Positions 9,383 through 19,192 are shown, numbered from the stretch's first letter. The stretch: DNA of 58,216 bases from Porphyromonas uenonis 60-3 (GCF_000174775.1 NZ_ACLR01000124.1:1-58216), one strand, 5' to 3'. Notes: generated by a model from the sequence alone, not told the origin. Made by a program: numbers and translations.

Positions 9383-10737
9383 GCCTGAGACTCCGTCTGA
9401 CTATCTGTCTGCGTGTCAGTCTGCTCCTTAGGATGCAGGCGCATCTTGAGCTGCATGATACGGTGGCGCTCCATGCGCGTCACGATGAAGTCAATGTCCG
9501 AGATGGTTATCTGCTGACCCACCTGAGGGATCTCCTGTAGCACCTCTAGGAATAAGCCTCCGACCGTATCAACCTCCTCGTAGTGTGGGGCAAAGTACTC
9601 TGGCTCTACATCCAGTAGCTTGCAGAGATCGATGAGCGACATACCTCCATCGATCAGATAGACCCCCTCGGCCAGCCGTACGTAGGGTGGATCCTCATCA
9701 TCGTACTCGTCGACGATCTCTCCGACGATCTCCTCGAGGATGTCCTCCAGTGTGATTAGTCCCGAGGTTCCACCGAACTCATCAATCACGATCGCCATAT
9801 GGATACGTTCCTGCTGTAGCTCCTCCAATAGGGTGTCAATCTTCTTATTCTCAGGTACGAAGTAAGCTTGTCGGATGATCTTTTGCCACGGGAAGGTGTC
9901 CTCCTCGTGCATATGAGGGAGGAGATCCTTCACATAGAGTACTCCTCGGATACTGTCCTGCGACCCATCGTAGACGGGCAGTCGTGAGTAGCCAGTATCC
10001 ACAGCGAAGCTAAGCGTCTGATGATAAGCCCAGTGGTAGTTGACACCGATCATATCAACGCGTGGTACCATGATCTCATCAGCCGTCTTGTGGTAAAACT
10101 TGACAATCTCATGGATCATCTCCGTCTCCTTGTTGTCCCCATTTGTCGTCAGTGCAACAGCCTCCGAGAGATCGTCTACAGAGAGTTCAGGGCCTCGTCT
10201 AGCCTTAGAACCTAGGAGCTTAGAGGTCTTGATCAAGCCCTTGGAGCACCAAGCGATACCCTTGTAAAGTCCAGACACGGCTGGAGCCGTCAGTCGAATG
10301 AAGGAGAGTGGGTGGCGCTGAGCGTAGATCTTAGGGATGATCTCGCCAAAGAGTAGGAGCAGGAAGGTGATGAGGACCGTCTGGATGATAAAGCCTGCAA
10401 CGAGATTTGCCGAGAAGTCCCAATGCTCGCCCACAAACCACGCACAGAGGATTGTGATCCCCACGTTGACCGCATTATTGCCGATCAGGATGGTCGCCAG
10501 TAGTTGCTCCGAGTGCGATAAGAGTTGGAGTAGTCGTGTGTCGTTGGGGTGCTCCTGATCTTTGATCTGCTGTACCTCTTTCGGAGTGAGAGAGAAGAAG
10601 GCCACCTCATTGCTCGACATGAAGGCGGAGCAAAGCAGTAGGAAGAGGATGATCAGAAGCGGTATAGCATCCATCCAAACGATAGGATTGCTGTACACGA
10701 TTCCTCCGAAAAGGCTTAATAAGAAGGCATCACCCAT
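9379..10737 (-). CDS. gldE: CNNM/CBS/CorC-domain membrane protein, GldE-like
   Basis: 452 residues. After a short N-terminal stretch come about four membrane segments of a DUF21/CNNM domain (~20-190; FMSSNEVAFFSL and LLFGEIIPKIYAQ are typical). A CBS pair follows (~215-345; SRLPVYDGSQDSIRGVLYVK and MAIVIDEFGGTSGLITLEDI), then a CorC/HlyC transporter-associated domain (~355-435). The tail is low-complexity ([13 protein letters not shown]). The family is tied to Mg/Co transport; the homologue in gliding Flavobacteria is called GldE. Placement after ssb and before a PPTase is the conserved Bacteroidetes order and supports the gldE label, although Porphyromonas does not glide and gldD is not adjacent. 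The start overlaps ssb by eight bases. Confidence 0.8.
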   Translation of the reverse strand: MGDAFLLSLFGGIVYSNPIVWMDAIPLLIILFLLLCSAFMSSNEVAFFSLTPKEVQQIKDQEHPNDTRLLQLLSHSEQLLATILIGNNAVNVGITILCAWFVGEHWDFSANLVAGFIIQTVLITFLLLLFGEIIPKIYAQRHPLSFIRLTAPAVSGLYKGIAWCSKGLIKTSKLLGSKARRGPELSVDDLSEAVALTTNGDNKETEMIHEIVKFYHKTADEIMVPRVDMIGVNYHWAYHQTLSFAVDTGYSRLPVYDGSQDSIRGVLYVKDLLPHMHEEDTFPWQKIIRQAYFVPENKKIDTLLEELQQERIHMAIVIDEFGGTSGLITLEDILEEIVGEIVDEYDDEDPPYVRLAEGVYLIDGGMSLIDLCKLLDVEPEYFAPHYEEVDTVGGLFLEVLQEIPQVGQQITISDIDFIVTRMERHRIMQLKMRLHPKEQTDTQTDSQTESQA

Positions 10738-11194
10738 TGCTCCTACTCTTGTAACTTATACCGTTGTCACCCACGCTCGTTGCGTCACTAGGGTCAGACG
10801 GTGATACTGATTGCTCGGCAGCAGGACGAGGCGATGCACTCTCCTGTCCACTGCTCTGCTTAGGACGATCCACAAAGGTGACCTTGTCCGCCCATATCTC
10901 TGTACGTGCATGGACCTGCCCCTGTCGATCTGTATAGCTGTTGTAGCGTATCTCGCCCTCCACGAGGAGGTGCGACCCCTTGCGCACCCAGCGCTCGACA
11001 AACTGTGCCAGCGTCCCGAAGATCACCACCGTGTGCCACTCCGTACGATCTGGGATCTGCGTACCATCACGCTTCGTATAGCCTGGCACAGAGGTCGCTA
11101 AGCGTAGCGACGCCTGACAGGTGCCCCGACGCGAATAGTGTACGCTGGGGTCTGCACCTACGAAGCCTATCAGGATCGCCTTGTTGTAGTACAT
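10730..11194 (-). CDS. ssb: Single-stranded DNA-binding protein with atypical tail
   Basis: 154 residues. Residues 1-110 are a clear OB-fold SSB (NKAILIGFVGADPSVHYS, DRTEWHTVVIFGTLAQFVER, GSHLLVEGEIRYNSYTDRQG). It coats single-stranded DNA during replication and repair. The tail (~115-154) is Ser/Pro/Asp-rich and ends in GISYKSRSNG instead of the acidic DDxPF tip through which bacterial SSBs recruit partner proteins. No such tip is found in the two other frames over the last 100 bases, so a simple frameshift does not explain it. It is the first gene of a tight run with gldE and the PPTase. A second, canonical SSB elsewhere in the genome is possible. Confidence 0.93.
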   Translation of the reverse strand: MYYNKAILIGFVGADPSVHYSRRGTCQASLRLATSVPGYTKRDGTQIPDRTEWHTVVIFGTLAQFVERWVRKGSHLLVEGEIRYNSYTDRQGQVHARTEIWADKVTFVDRPKQSSGQESASPRPAAEQSVSPSDPSDATSVGDNGISYKSRSNG

Positions 11195-11340
11195 AGAGCT
11201 GGTGAGTAAGTTGCTAGGGGTGACCTTATATACGAACGAAAGGGACTTGTCTTACGCATGGGCAAGGCAAGCCCTCGACGGATAGCCAAGGGGCTAGATA
11301 CAAGGTCAGAGCCAGTGCTCCAGAGGGCACTTGGTCTAGG

Positions 11341-11520
11341 CTACTCCTTGATAGTTGTGATGCGCTTATTGAGGAAGATGTGTAGGAGGAATCCAGCAAT
11401 CATCACGATACAACCGATCAGATTGAACATATTCCCACCCTTGTCCATCAGAGCGGGGACGATGAGGATGAGCGCCCCGACGAGGACTACCAGACTACCT
11501 ATAGGGTTGAAACCTTTCAT
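11341..11520 (-). CDS. Small two-helix membrane protein, function unknown
   Basis: 59 residues from the ATG at 11520 (MKGFNPIGSLVVLVGALILI). The frame continues upstream to 11637, but that part is basic, not conserved-looking and overlaps the probable promoter. Two hydrophobic helices (residues ~7-25 and ~31-48) are joined by a short DKGGN loop, and the C-terminus is basic (NKRITTIKE), which suggests an inner-membrane hairpin. Similar tiny membrane proteins are common in Bacteroidales, but I know no assigned function. It lies 146 bases upstream of ssb on the same strand. Confidence 0.65.
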   Translation of the reverse strand: MKGFNPIGSLVVLVGALILIVPALMDKGGNMFNLIGCIVMIAGFLLHIFLNKRITTIKE

Positions 11521-11605
11521 ATACTTGTGATTACTATCTAAGGTGATACTTGTCAAAGGAGGGTGGTGCTGTATCCCCTCATAGGGACAACGCACCCTCG
11601 TGCCA

Positions 11606-11613
11606 CAAAGGTA
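11606..11613 (-). promoter_or_regulatory. -7 box upstream of the small membrane protein
   Basis: TACCTTTG on the minus strand, 86 bases before the ATG at 11520. No clear -33 element. Confidence 0.45.
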
Positions 11614-11689
11614 ATACAAAATCGAGAGATAGCGCATGCCGAGATTTTCGCCATCATCACATCACGGGTTCCCCGAAAAACCAATTCCT

Positions 11690-11845
11690 CCGAAGAAATC
11701 TACAAATTGCTCGGTGGCAAATCGTTATTTCTTCCGAAGTTTGAAATAAAAGTTCGGAAGAATGAAATGAAAGTTCGGAAGAAAAATTTCGAAGTTCGGA
11801 AGAATTTGGCGTTTCCCCCGTGGAGAATTAGAATTCCCTCCGTAG
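11690..11845 (+). repeat. Dispersed 21-base-unit element, family B, copy 1
   Basis: The 65-base core is at 11743-11807: three consecutive 21-base units built on GAAATRAAAS followed by TTCGGAAGAA, then TT. Flanks resemble the other copies (CCGTGGAGAATTAGAATT to the right). It lies between the tamL stop and the small membrane protein gene. Units carry the partial dyad TTCSGAA. Confidence 0.85.
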
Positions 11846-11898
11846 AAAGTCGGATAAAAGGGGACTTAGCCCATAAATGTATCCGAACGAAAAAAAAC

Positions 11899-14238
11899 TT
11901 AGAAGGGATAGCCTACGGCAAAGTGGTATCCGAGCGAATTGGCAAACCTGGGCAGGTTGTAGTAGCCACGCCGTGTCGTCTCAAAGGGTAGGTGCAGACC
12001 CACACCGACATCAAAGCGGATGACTAGGAAGTTGAGGTCGTAGCGTAGTCCTACGCCAGAGCCGAGGGCGAGCTGCTGGAAGAAGTCCTTAGCCCCAGTG
12101 ATCTCTTGGAGTGATGCTCCAGGGCGGTTTTCGTCAGGACGAAGCAACCATATATTGCCTGAGTCGAGGAAGAGTGCACCGTGCAGATCGCCCGCAAGAC
12201 GGAAGCGGTACTCAGCGTTCATCTCAAGCTTGAACTCTCCCGTCTGATCCATAAAGGCGTAGCGACTATTGCGTGGCACAAAGCGCCCTGGTCCGATACT
12301 GCGCACGGTGAAGGCGCGGATGCTGTTGGCACCACCGACGTAAAACTGCTCACTATACGGTGCCACGGTCATATTGCCGTAGCTGTAGATAGCTCCGACA
12401 CCAGCTCTCAGGGCTAAGCTCTGGTTACGATCGATGCCGTAGGTATAGCGTAGCTCGGCGGTACCCTTGACAAACTGTGCGAAGGGGACGCCGAGGAGCT
12501 TTTTCGTCTCGTGGTAGTTGCACCCAGCTAGCGAGTAGATGCCGTTGAGGATATTGCCCGCCTGAGAGATGCCTAGGTCAATGTGCAGGTGGTGGCTGCC
12601 TAGTCCCGTGAAGATGTTGTCAAAGGTATACTGGTAGCTCATCTGCGGGATTAGTTGGCTCCGCAAGCTCAGCCCTAGGATGGGGTTGTCAGCGATGACC
12701 TTTTGAAATATCTCGGACTGGCGTGATAGGCGGTTGTAGTGTATCCGCAGAGGTGTGATCATGTGCTGATGCTGCGTATTGCGTACGCTATAGCTGGCGG
12801 TGAGTCCTAGAGAGGTGATCTGGAAGTAGCGAGCACGATTGAGCATGGAAGCGGATAGGGTGTAGGTGGTCTGCACGTCGTGTGTGAGGCGCAGATCGTA
12901 GAGCCACGGTAGTAGGATGCGTGGAGCCTGTAGGTTGAGGTTGGACCCGACCTCGTAGCTGTTGATGTCGGATATGGATACATTCTGATTGCTCCGTGTA
13001 CGATTGGTCTGCCACTCATAGGAGCCGTAGAGATCGAGTGAGAGGCGCTCTCCACCTCCGAATACGTTGCGACGTCCGAGTGATAAGGTGAGTCCCGGAC
13101 CGATGAAGTTGTTGGACTTGGTCGTGAAGACGGCAGAGAGCGAGGAGTCCCACGGTTTGTCTAGCTCGGCGGTGATGTAGAGATCGAGGAGGTTGTGTAG
13201 CGTATCACTAGCGACAAACTGCATGTCGACATAGGAGAAGGCTCCTAGTCCTAGTAGCGCCTGACGTGTAGCCTGCTCGCGAGACTGCGAGTAGAGCTCG
13301 CCAGTGCGTAGCTGTATCCTATTGGCAAAGACTGCGGGACGTACTCTTGGGTGCTCTCGGTAGTGTAGGGTTATACCCTTGAACTGCATGGAGTCTGTCA
13401 GCGAGAGCCGATCGTCCTCGGTGAGTAGGACGTGGACGGAGCCTATGCGCCATGGCTCGAAGGTATAGCTCGGGTAGCCACTCTGCTCTCGTACCTGCAT
13501 ATAGACTTTGCCTGGAGTGAGGAGCGTGTCTACCTGATAGACGAGCAGGTCTGGAGCGTAGAAGTAGTAACCACGGTCTCTCAGGTTCGTGACCAGCATG
13601 TCGCGGTCTTGGAGGATCTGTGAGAAGTTAAACTGATCCCCCTTGTGTATCTTCGACAGCTCGGCATGGTTGAGTATTTCGCCACTACCTAGGAGCCACG
13701 GCTCCATATAGCTGATGCTGTCGTAGAGGTAAGGCGCTCCGAGATCGGCCTTGTAGTAGACACGAGCCTGTAGCGAGTCACTGGTGGAGCGTGCTATACT
13801 ATCGGTCACGACAGCTTTGAAGTAGCCGTGCTCGTGGAGGATCAATTTGGACTGCTTGGCGCGTACGTCGGGGCGTACGTCGCTGATGAGCTTGGGCTCC
13901 TCGGCAAAGAGCTTGTAAAGGCGCTTGCCGACCCACGTGCTGTCGTTGACAAAGCCGTTGTAAAACCAAAGTCCGATGGGTATGCGAAAACGAGAGCGTG
14001 CACTGCCGAAGAAGGCGTTATTGGGTGGTACGTTGAGCACCTTCTCCATATGAGAGATGGCTCGATCAGCAGCGTCACTGCCGTCGTCGCCCTGGATGCG
14101 TGTCTTGCCGATACCTATATATAGTAGCTCACCCTCGGGTATGTGTCGCGTCACCGAGCAACTACTCAGAGCTAGCAAGGTGCTGAGTAGTAGGAGTAGC
14201 GCATGAGCTATGGTTGGTCTGTAGCGATAACGGGTCAT
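11899..14238 (-). CDS. tamL: TamL-type BamA-superfamily outer-membrane lipoprotein
   Basis: 779 residues. Lipoprotein signal LLLLLSTLLALSSC (Cys27). POTRA-like modules occupy roughly 30-400, and a 16-strand Omp85 barrel the C-terminal half. The barrel shows GGANSIRAFTVRSIGPGRF (the conserved (V/I)RG-like loop region, here IRAF) near 660 and ends in an aromatic residue (HFAVGYPF). In Bacteroidetes the lipidated BamA paralogue TamL works with TamB to insert or move proteins or lipids at the outer membrane. The start codon overlaps the tamB stop by four bases (ATGA), so the two are coupled. A run of eight T follows the stop on the minus strand. Confidence 0.88.
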   Translation of the reverse strand: MTRYRYRPTIAHALLLLLSTLLALSSCSVTRHIPEGELLYIGIGKTRIQGDDGSDAADRAISHMEKVLNVPPNNAFFGSARSRFRIPIGLWFYNGFVNDSTWVGKRLYKLFAEEPKLISDVRPDVRAKQSKLILHEHGYFKAVVTDSIARSTSDSLQARVYYKADLGAPYLYDSISYMEPWLLGSGEILNHAELSKIHKGDQFNFSQILQDRDMLVTNLRDRGYYFYAPDLLVYQVDTLLTPGKVYMQVREQSGYPSYTFEPWRIGSVHVLLTEDDRLSLTDSMQFKGITLHYREHPRVRPAVFANRIQLRTGELYSQSREQATRQALLGLGAFSYVDMQFVASDTLHNLLDLYITAELDKPWDSSLSAVFTTKSNNFIGPGLTLSLGRRNVFGGGERLSLDLYGSYEWQTNRTRSNQNVSISDINSYEVGSNLNLQAPRILLPWLYDLRLTHDVQTTYTLSASMLNRARYFQITSLGLTASYSVRNTQHQHMITPLRIHYNRLSRQSEIFQKVIADNPILGLSLRSQLIPQMSYQYTFDNIFTGLGSHHLHIDLGISQAGNILNGIYSLAGCNYHETKKLLGVPFAQFVKGTAELRYTYGIDRNQSLALRAGVGAIYSYGNMTVAPYSEQFYVGGANSIRAFTVRSIGPGRFVPRNSRYAFMDQTGEFKLEMNAEYRFRLAGDLHGALFLDSGNIWLLRPDENRPGASLQEITGAKDFFQQLALGSGVGLRYDLNFLVIRFDVGVGLHLPFETTRRGYYNLPRFANSLGYHFAVGYPF

Positions 14239-17200
14239 AGCTGTGGAGTCTGTGAGATTGAGGTTACGGTGTCAGGTGAGATAGGCGTAGTGTGTGACAG
14301 ACTATCAAGGGGCTTCTTGGTGTCAGCCGGCTTTTCGGACTTCTTCTTTTGCCACCACATATAGTTGCGCGGATCAAAGAGATCGACGAAGTGACGTGCC
14401 TTGAGCTTGACCAGGTAGCCGATTCCTGTCTCGGTCACTACGCCCTCGAGCATGTTGTCGTTGTTGCGCCTGTGGAAGAGGGTCACATACTGCTGGCCAG
14501 CCTCGTCAAGACGATATTCGAAGGTGACGTTGTCGATGAAGGTCTGCTCGTAGTTGGTCGGCAGATTGCCCGAAGCGACGCGCCCACCGATGACGAAGCG
14601 TATGCGATCGTTGAGGAAGCGACGACTGAAGCTGTAGGTATAGTTCGTCTGCTGTAGCTGCGACTGGTTGTATCCACCCAGCTCCATGCCGAGGGAGAGG
14701 TTCGTCCCCTGGAGGAGCTTGCCCGTAAGGTTGTTGAGCTCGCTCATGGCGACGTTGCTGAGTACTTTCTCCATCGACATCTGTCCCATATCGGAGGCGA
14801 GGTAGGTGCCCGACACGAGCATGGCGACGGCCTGCTTGCCACGCTCCTCTTCGCTCATAGCGGAGAGCTGCGTCTGTGTCTCTAGGTCTTCGGGGGCTGC
14901 TAGGTCGAAGGCGAGTGCCATGTCCTTTAAGTTTTCATCGGCCTTGATGGATACCTTAAAGTCTACCTTATTGGTTGTCTCCCCTCTAGTCACGTCGGCG
15001 CGAAGCTTTTGCGAAGCAATGAAGTGTAGGTAAGGATCTAGTGGATCGCCACTCCAGACGAGGTAGCTCTCGGGCTCTATGTCGAAGTGACGTCGCCCTA
15101 CGACGGGAAACTCATACTGTACCTCGCCACCGCTAAAGTCATACCGACCGACGAGGCTCATCGTGCCAAGTGGTGGATACTTCAGCCGGAGGTCGCCACC
15201 GCCCTGTATGCGTACGTAGTCTTGTCCTCGTGAGGAGAGGTCTATGCCGATCTGTACTGCGGGCTCGATGTGAAGCGCCACGGCTAGATCCATACGACCG
15301 AGGGACTGAGAGCGCTCTTTCTGAGGCTCCTCGACGATCGTTGTGTCTGAGAGATTGACAAACTCGACGACGCCTGACATGTTGTCCTGTGCCTTGATGG
15401 CTGCTTGCGACATGACGTAGGTCGCATTGGTTCCTCCATGTAGTGTGACTGATCCGAGTAGCTGGGGTGCTGTCAGGTAACCCTGCAGGCGTAGATCGGC
15501 AGAGAGGATGGCTCGTCCGTAGATCGACTGCTTGTTGTGGTACTTGCTGTCGATCACCTGTGCATGGTCGGCGTAGAGGCGGAGGTTGCTCTTGAGCGCC
15601 TCAGGCCCGAAGAGCTTTAGCCAGCCATCAAGGTAGAGCGAGGTCTCCTTGCCTTGTAGCGTTAGCTTGTAGTCCTGAAGGGTTAGTCGGCTCTGCTCGA
15701 TAGTCAGCGGACGACTGTCGAGGGTGTACTTATTGCCTGTCAGAGATAGTGCGACCAATCCATCGGTAATGTGTGGCGCTCCATTGAGTATAGGACTCTT
15801 TGGCGTGCCCGTCACCGCAATTGAGCCATTGAGTGCACCTTCCAGACTGAGCAGATTGCCACCTAAGAAGGGGTTAGCCAGACGTAGTGGTAAGGATTCG
15901 AATGAAGCCTTCATATCCAGTGCTTCTTCGCCCTTACGGCTATGGTAGATACCGTCTACCGTGAGCGCTAGGTTACCATTGCTACTCACCTGTGCGGTGA
16001 CATATTGCGAAGCATTGTCACGAGGCTCGTAGAAGAACGCGACACTCACGTTGCCTAGATCCCCATCCATGTAAGTCATGTCGTTGACCGAGAGATCGCC
16101 TGTGGCTCGGTAGACGTTGTCCACGCGCTCGATGCGCAGATCCATGAAAGTGCGTCCACTCATATCGGGGAGGCGTAGGATGCGTGCTAGGTCGCTCAGC
16201 TCTAGTCGCTGTACGTTGCAGAGCAAGCTCTGTACATTGCTAGGTTCGTCTAGATCGCTGTGGATAGAGAGCTTGGCGCCATGCGGATTCGTTAGCTCGA
16301 GATTGGCAAAGATTTGGTTGTCCTTATGAAAGTAGAAGAGCGCATTGTCCTCATTCGCACGAAGTCGCTCGCCAGCAAGGTAGATATCCTTGTCGGATAA
16401 GCTTACGCCAAAGCCCTGCGCATTGTAATACCCGCTAGCGCCCAAGCTGTAGTACAGCTCGTGGTCGCGTAGCCAGTCGAAGTCTAGGCTCATAGCTACA
16501 AGGTCTGTCTGAGCCGATCCGATGATCTTGTACGGTGGACGCTTGTCTTGTCGCTCGCCTTCGAGGCTGAGGTCTATCTGTAGCAATGGGTGTACGTATC
16601 GCTGAGCAAGGTTGTCGGAGTTAAACTGATCGGAGAGGTCTGACAGGAGTAGCGGTCGCATAGCCTCGGAGGGCAATTGCTGGCTCACGTGGGTCAGATG
16701 GTCTAGGAGTATGGGTCGACTTGGGGTGAGTGTCGTCAGCTGAAGGAGTGCGTTGTCACACTGTATCGTGTCGTACTGTAGCTGGTGCAGCTCGATGCGT
16801 CCATTGATCCCTAGATTAGGACTGGTTAGCAGATCTGCGTCGAGAGACTCTACGGATACATTGTACTTCTCCAGTAGTGAGTGGAGCGGGTGGTGCGATC
16901 CCATGTGCAGTGCTATGTGAGCATTGGGCAGGACGCTGATGAGGTCGCTGTAGGCGGTCAGGCGTGGCTTGTCAAACTGGTATTCTCCCGCCCACTTGGA
17001 GACTCCCGAGATAGAGGTCAAGAGATGGTTCAGTCCCTCCTGCGTCGTGACGCTCAAGTCTATGTCGTTGGCTCCTAGCTGTGCTATCACTTGCGACGTA
17101 TCACTAGCCAGGCGCAGGTCGATCTGCTCGTTATCGATTCGCTGTGAGCCGACAGCTAGGTGCAGACCAGACAATTGTCCATCCACCATGTGGGTCTCGG

Positions 17201-19100
17201 CAAAGTCGCTATAGAGATCTGCCGTAAGCCTCAAGCTCCCCTCCATAATGCTGTCGCTTAGTCCTAGAGCTTGGAGGTCAAGGTGAGAGACATCTAGGTC
17301 TATCTTGCCTCCGAAGGAAGGCCGCTTGCCAGCTGTGATGAGCGTTCCCGCAATGTCCCCAGATAACTGTGCCGAGGGGTCGTACGACTGCAGAGAGACA
17401 GACACGGAGTCCCCACGCAGGAAGCCGTCGAGTGAGAGGTTGCGGAGCCTATGGTGCTTATAGTTGACTTCGTCTAGGGCTACTGCGACAAGTCCATTCT
17501 TGTTTCTAGACTTTAGAGAAAAGCCTGCGCCATCAGCCTTGATTGATCCCGAAATTACTCCGATGGAGTCGCGAGGCATAAACTGAGCGACATCAAAACG
17601 GTCGAGATGACCGTCAATCTTGTAGCGTTGCTGACGCAGGGCGTACGTTCCGTTGAGCGAGAGCGAGCCTCTCGGTGTGCCAAGATGCAGATCCGCTGTT
17701 ATCTGGTCGCCGTGGAGTGTGCCGTCTAGGTCAAGGTCCATCTTCGCTGGTAGTGTCACAGATCCAGACGCTTTGTCTATCCCTGCTAGGGCTAGGAGTA
17801 GCTTAGCGGCAGGGCCTGTCTGTATGCTACTTCGCAGGGAGGCTGTGCGCCTGTGTTCATCAAGGATGTGCGTGGCTGTGCCACTGGCCGTGAGTGCGAT
17901 GAAGCCCTCTTGTCGCAACTCTAGATTGTATATCTCCAGGGCACTCAGCGAACCTCGCGAACGCAGGTCTACGGACAGCGGTACATCGGCCAGCTGCTTG
18001 TGACCGCCAGGGCTATAGAGCATACTGTCCAGACTAATGCGTGTGTAGTAGTATAGGTCTTGCGGAGCTAAGGTGCCCTTGAGCTCGGCCGTGACGACAG
18101 CCTCTTCATCGTCCGAGAAGAGACTTAGGGGAAGAATCAGATCCCCCGTCAGCTGGCTCTTAGGTGTAGTGAGCATGAAGTTGCGCATGTTGACCACTTT
18201 GTCCTCAAGCTTGAAGTACCCCTGGAAGTGCTCCAGCTGAGCTCCACACTGTTCACGTAGACTCAACTGGTTAATGTCCATCTGCACCAGTCCCTTACTA
18301 TTGATGGAGAGTCCATCTATATCGGCATGCGCATCGTGGTAAGACATATGACTGTAGTCCACGTAGGGAAGCTGTACCTTGGCTGTATCTGTTGCATAGC
18401 TAGCCCTAGTCAGGTCTACATTGATATGCTCTACAAGTAGGTTGAAGTCTGGTATCTCCACCATCACCTTGTCAACAGCGCCACGATCTATCACCGCATC
18501 TGTGTGTACGCCCGAAGGATAGAGGTGTATGTAACTAGCAAAGCGTGTAAGATCCACCCGATTGATATTGATGCTCATAGCTGGTCCAGGCTCGCTCGTC
18601 TCGGTCGTGTCAGTCTGGGTGTAAGCAAAGAACCCGTCCGCTAGGGAGACCGCAGCAATATCAATATCCATCGAGCTCAAGTCCACCTGCACATGTCCCG
18701 CCTCCATATTGCCCAAGCGGGCATCGATGCGACTACGGTTGAGACTATCTAGAGGCATCGCCACGACCGCATCTTGTAGATTCAGACGGGGAGCCTCTAT
18801 GCGCTTGTTAAAGAGAGGCATCAGGGGCAGACTAGTGCGCAGTTCATTGACCCAAATAACCGTGTCTCCCTGCTCCGTGGCGAGTAGCTTGTCGACCCGC
18901 ACCCGTAGCGGAAAGCTAATGCGCATCTCCTCGACCGTAATCTTCCAGCCCGTCTGCTCCTCGAGGGTACTGATGAGACGTCCTACAGCCCAGCGTTGTA
19001 CACTAGGTAGGTAGATCGATCCTATCAGTAGCAGTAGTACTGTCAGTGGGGTGAGGAGTAGGATCCAAAAGAGTTTACGACGTCTTCGTACGGGGTTCAT
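14235..19100 (-). CDS. tamB: Translocation/assembly module protein TamB (DUF490)
   Basis: 1621 residues. One N-terminal membrane anchor (residues ~10-32, LFWILLLTPLTVLLLLIGSI) is followed by some 1300 residues of repeated beta strands typical of AsmA/TamB proteins, and the conserved DUF490 domain near the C-terminus (~1290-1530; GEVQYEFPVVGRRHFDIEPE, VDFKVSIKADENLKDMALAF, MSEEERGKQAVAMLVSG). Such proteins form a long hydrophobic groove from inner to outer membrane and are implicated in phospholipid transport and outer-membrane protein assembly. It is longer than the ~1260 residues of E. coli TamB, as usual in Bacteroidetes. The C-terminal tail (~1575-1621) is Lys then Ser/Thr/Pro rich. tamL follows with a four-base overlap. 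Confidence 0.93.
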   Translation of the reverse strand: MNPVRRRRKLFWILLLTPLTVLLLLIGSIYLPSVQRWAVGRLISTLEEQTGWKITVEEMRISFPLRVRVDKLLATEQGDTVIWVNELRTSLPLMPLFNKRIEAPRLNLQDAVVAMPLDSLNRSRIDARLGNMEAGHVQVDLSSMDIDIAAVSLADGFFAYTQTDTTETSEPGPAMSININRVDLTRFASYIHLYPSGVHTDAVIDRGAVDKVMVEIPDFNLLVEHINVDLTRASYATDTAKVQLPYVDYSHMSYHDAHADIDGLSINSKGLVQMDINQLSLREQCGAQLEHFQGYFKLEDKVVNMRNFMLTTPKSQLTGDLILPLSLFSDDEEAVVTAELKGTLAPQDLYYYTRISLDSMLYSPGGHKQLADVPLSVDLRSRGSLSALEIYNLELRQEGFIALTASGTATHILDEHRRTASLRSSIQTGPAAKLLLALAGIDKASGSVTLPAKMDLDLDGTLHGDQITADLHLGTPRGSLSLNGTYALRQQRYKIDGHLDRFDVAQFMPRDSIGVISGSIKADGAGFSLKSRNKNGLVAVALDEVNYKHHRLRNLSLDGFLRGDSVSVSLQSYDPSAQLSGDIAGTLITAGKRPSFGGKIDLDVSHLDLQALGLSDSIMEGSLRLTADLYSDFAETHMVDGQLSGLHLAVGSQRIDNEQIDLRLASDTSQVIAQLGANDIDLSVTTQEGLNHLLTSISGVSKWAGEYQFDKPRLTAYSDLISVLPNAHIALHMGSHHPLHSLLEKYNVSVESLDADLLTSPNLGINGRIELHQLQYDTIQCDNALLQLTTLTPSRPILLDHLTHVSQQLPSEAMRPLLLSDLSDQFNSDNLAQRYVHPLLQIDLSLEGERQDKRPPYKIIGSAQTDLVAMSLDFDWLRDHELYYSLGASGYYNAQGFGVSLSDKDIYLAGERLRANEDNALFYFHKDNQIFANLELTNPHGAKLSIHSDLDEPSNVQSLLCNVQRLELSDLARILRLPDMSGRTFMDLRIERVDNVYRATGDLSVNDMTYMDGDLGNVSVAFFYEPRDNASQYVTAQVSSNGNLALTVDGIYHSRKGEEALDMKASFESLPLRLANPFLGGNLLSLEGALNGSIAVTGTPKSPILNGAPHITDGLVALSLTGNKYTLDSRPLTIEQSRLTLQDYKLTLQGKETSLYLDGWLKLFGPEALKSNLRLYADHAQVIDSKYHNKQSIYGRAILSADLRLQGYLTAPQLLGSVTLHGGTNATYVMSQAAIKAQDNMSGVVEFVNLSDTTIVEEPQKERSQSLGRMDLAVALHIEPAVQIGIDLSSRGQDYVRIQGGGDLRLKYPPLGTMSLVGRYDFSGGEVQYEFPVVGRRHFDIEPESYLVWSGDPLDPYLHFIASQKLRADVTRGETTNKVDFKVSIKADENLKDMALAFDLAAPEDLETQTQLSAMSEEERGKQAVAMLVSGTYLASDMGQMSMEKVLSNVAMSELNNLTGKLLQGTNLSLGMELGGYNQSQLQQTNYTYSFSRRFLNDRIRFVIGGRVASGNLPTNYEQTFIDNVTFEYRLDEAGQQYVTLFHRRNNDNMLEGVVTETGIGYLVKLKARHFVDLFDPRNYMWWQKKKSEKPADTKKPLDSLSHTTPISPDTVTSISQTPQL

Positions 19101-19192
19101 GGACTAAGTTTGGAGCCATCTGAGTAAGCCGAAGGGTGCACTCGGAGTGAGCTCTGAGCGAAGCATCCTAAGGCAAAACGGCTAGGTGCGTA

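Noticed and set aside
10730-10860. Frameshift removing the SSB acidic tip
   Set aside because: Neither of the two other frames over this stretch encodes an acidic end, so a single indel would not restore it.
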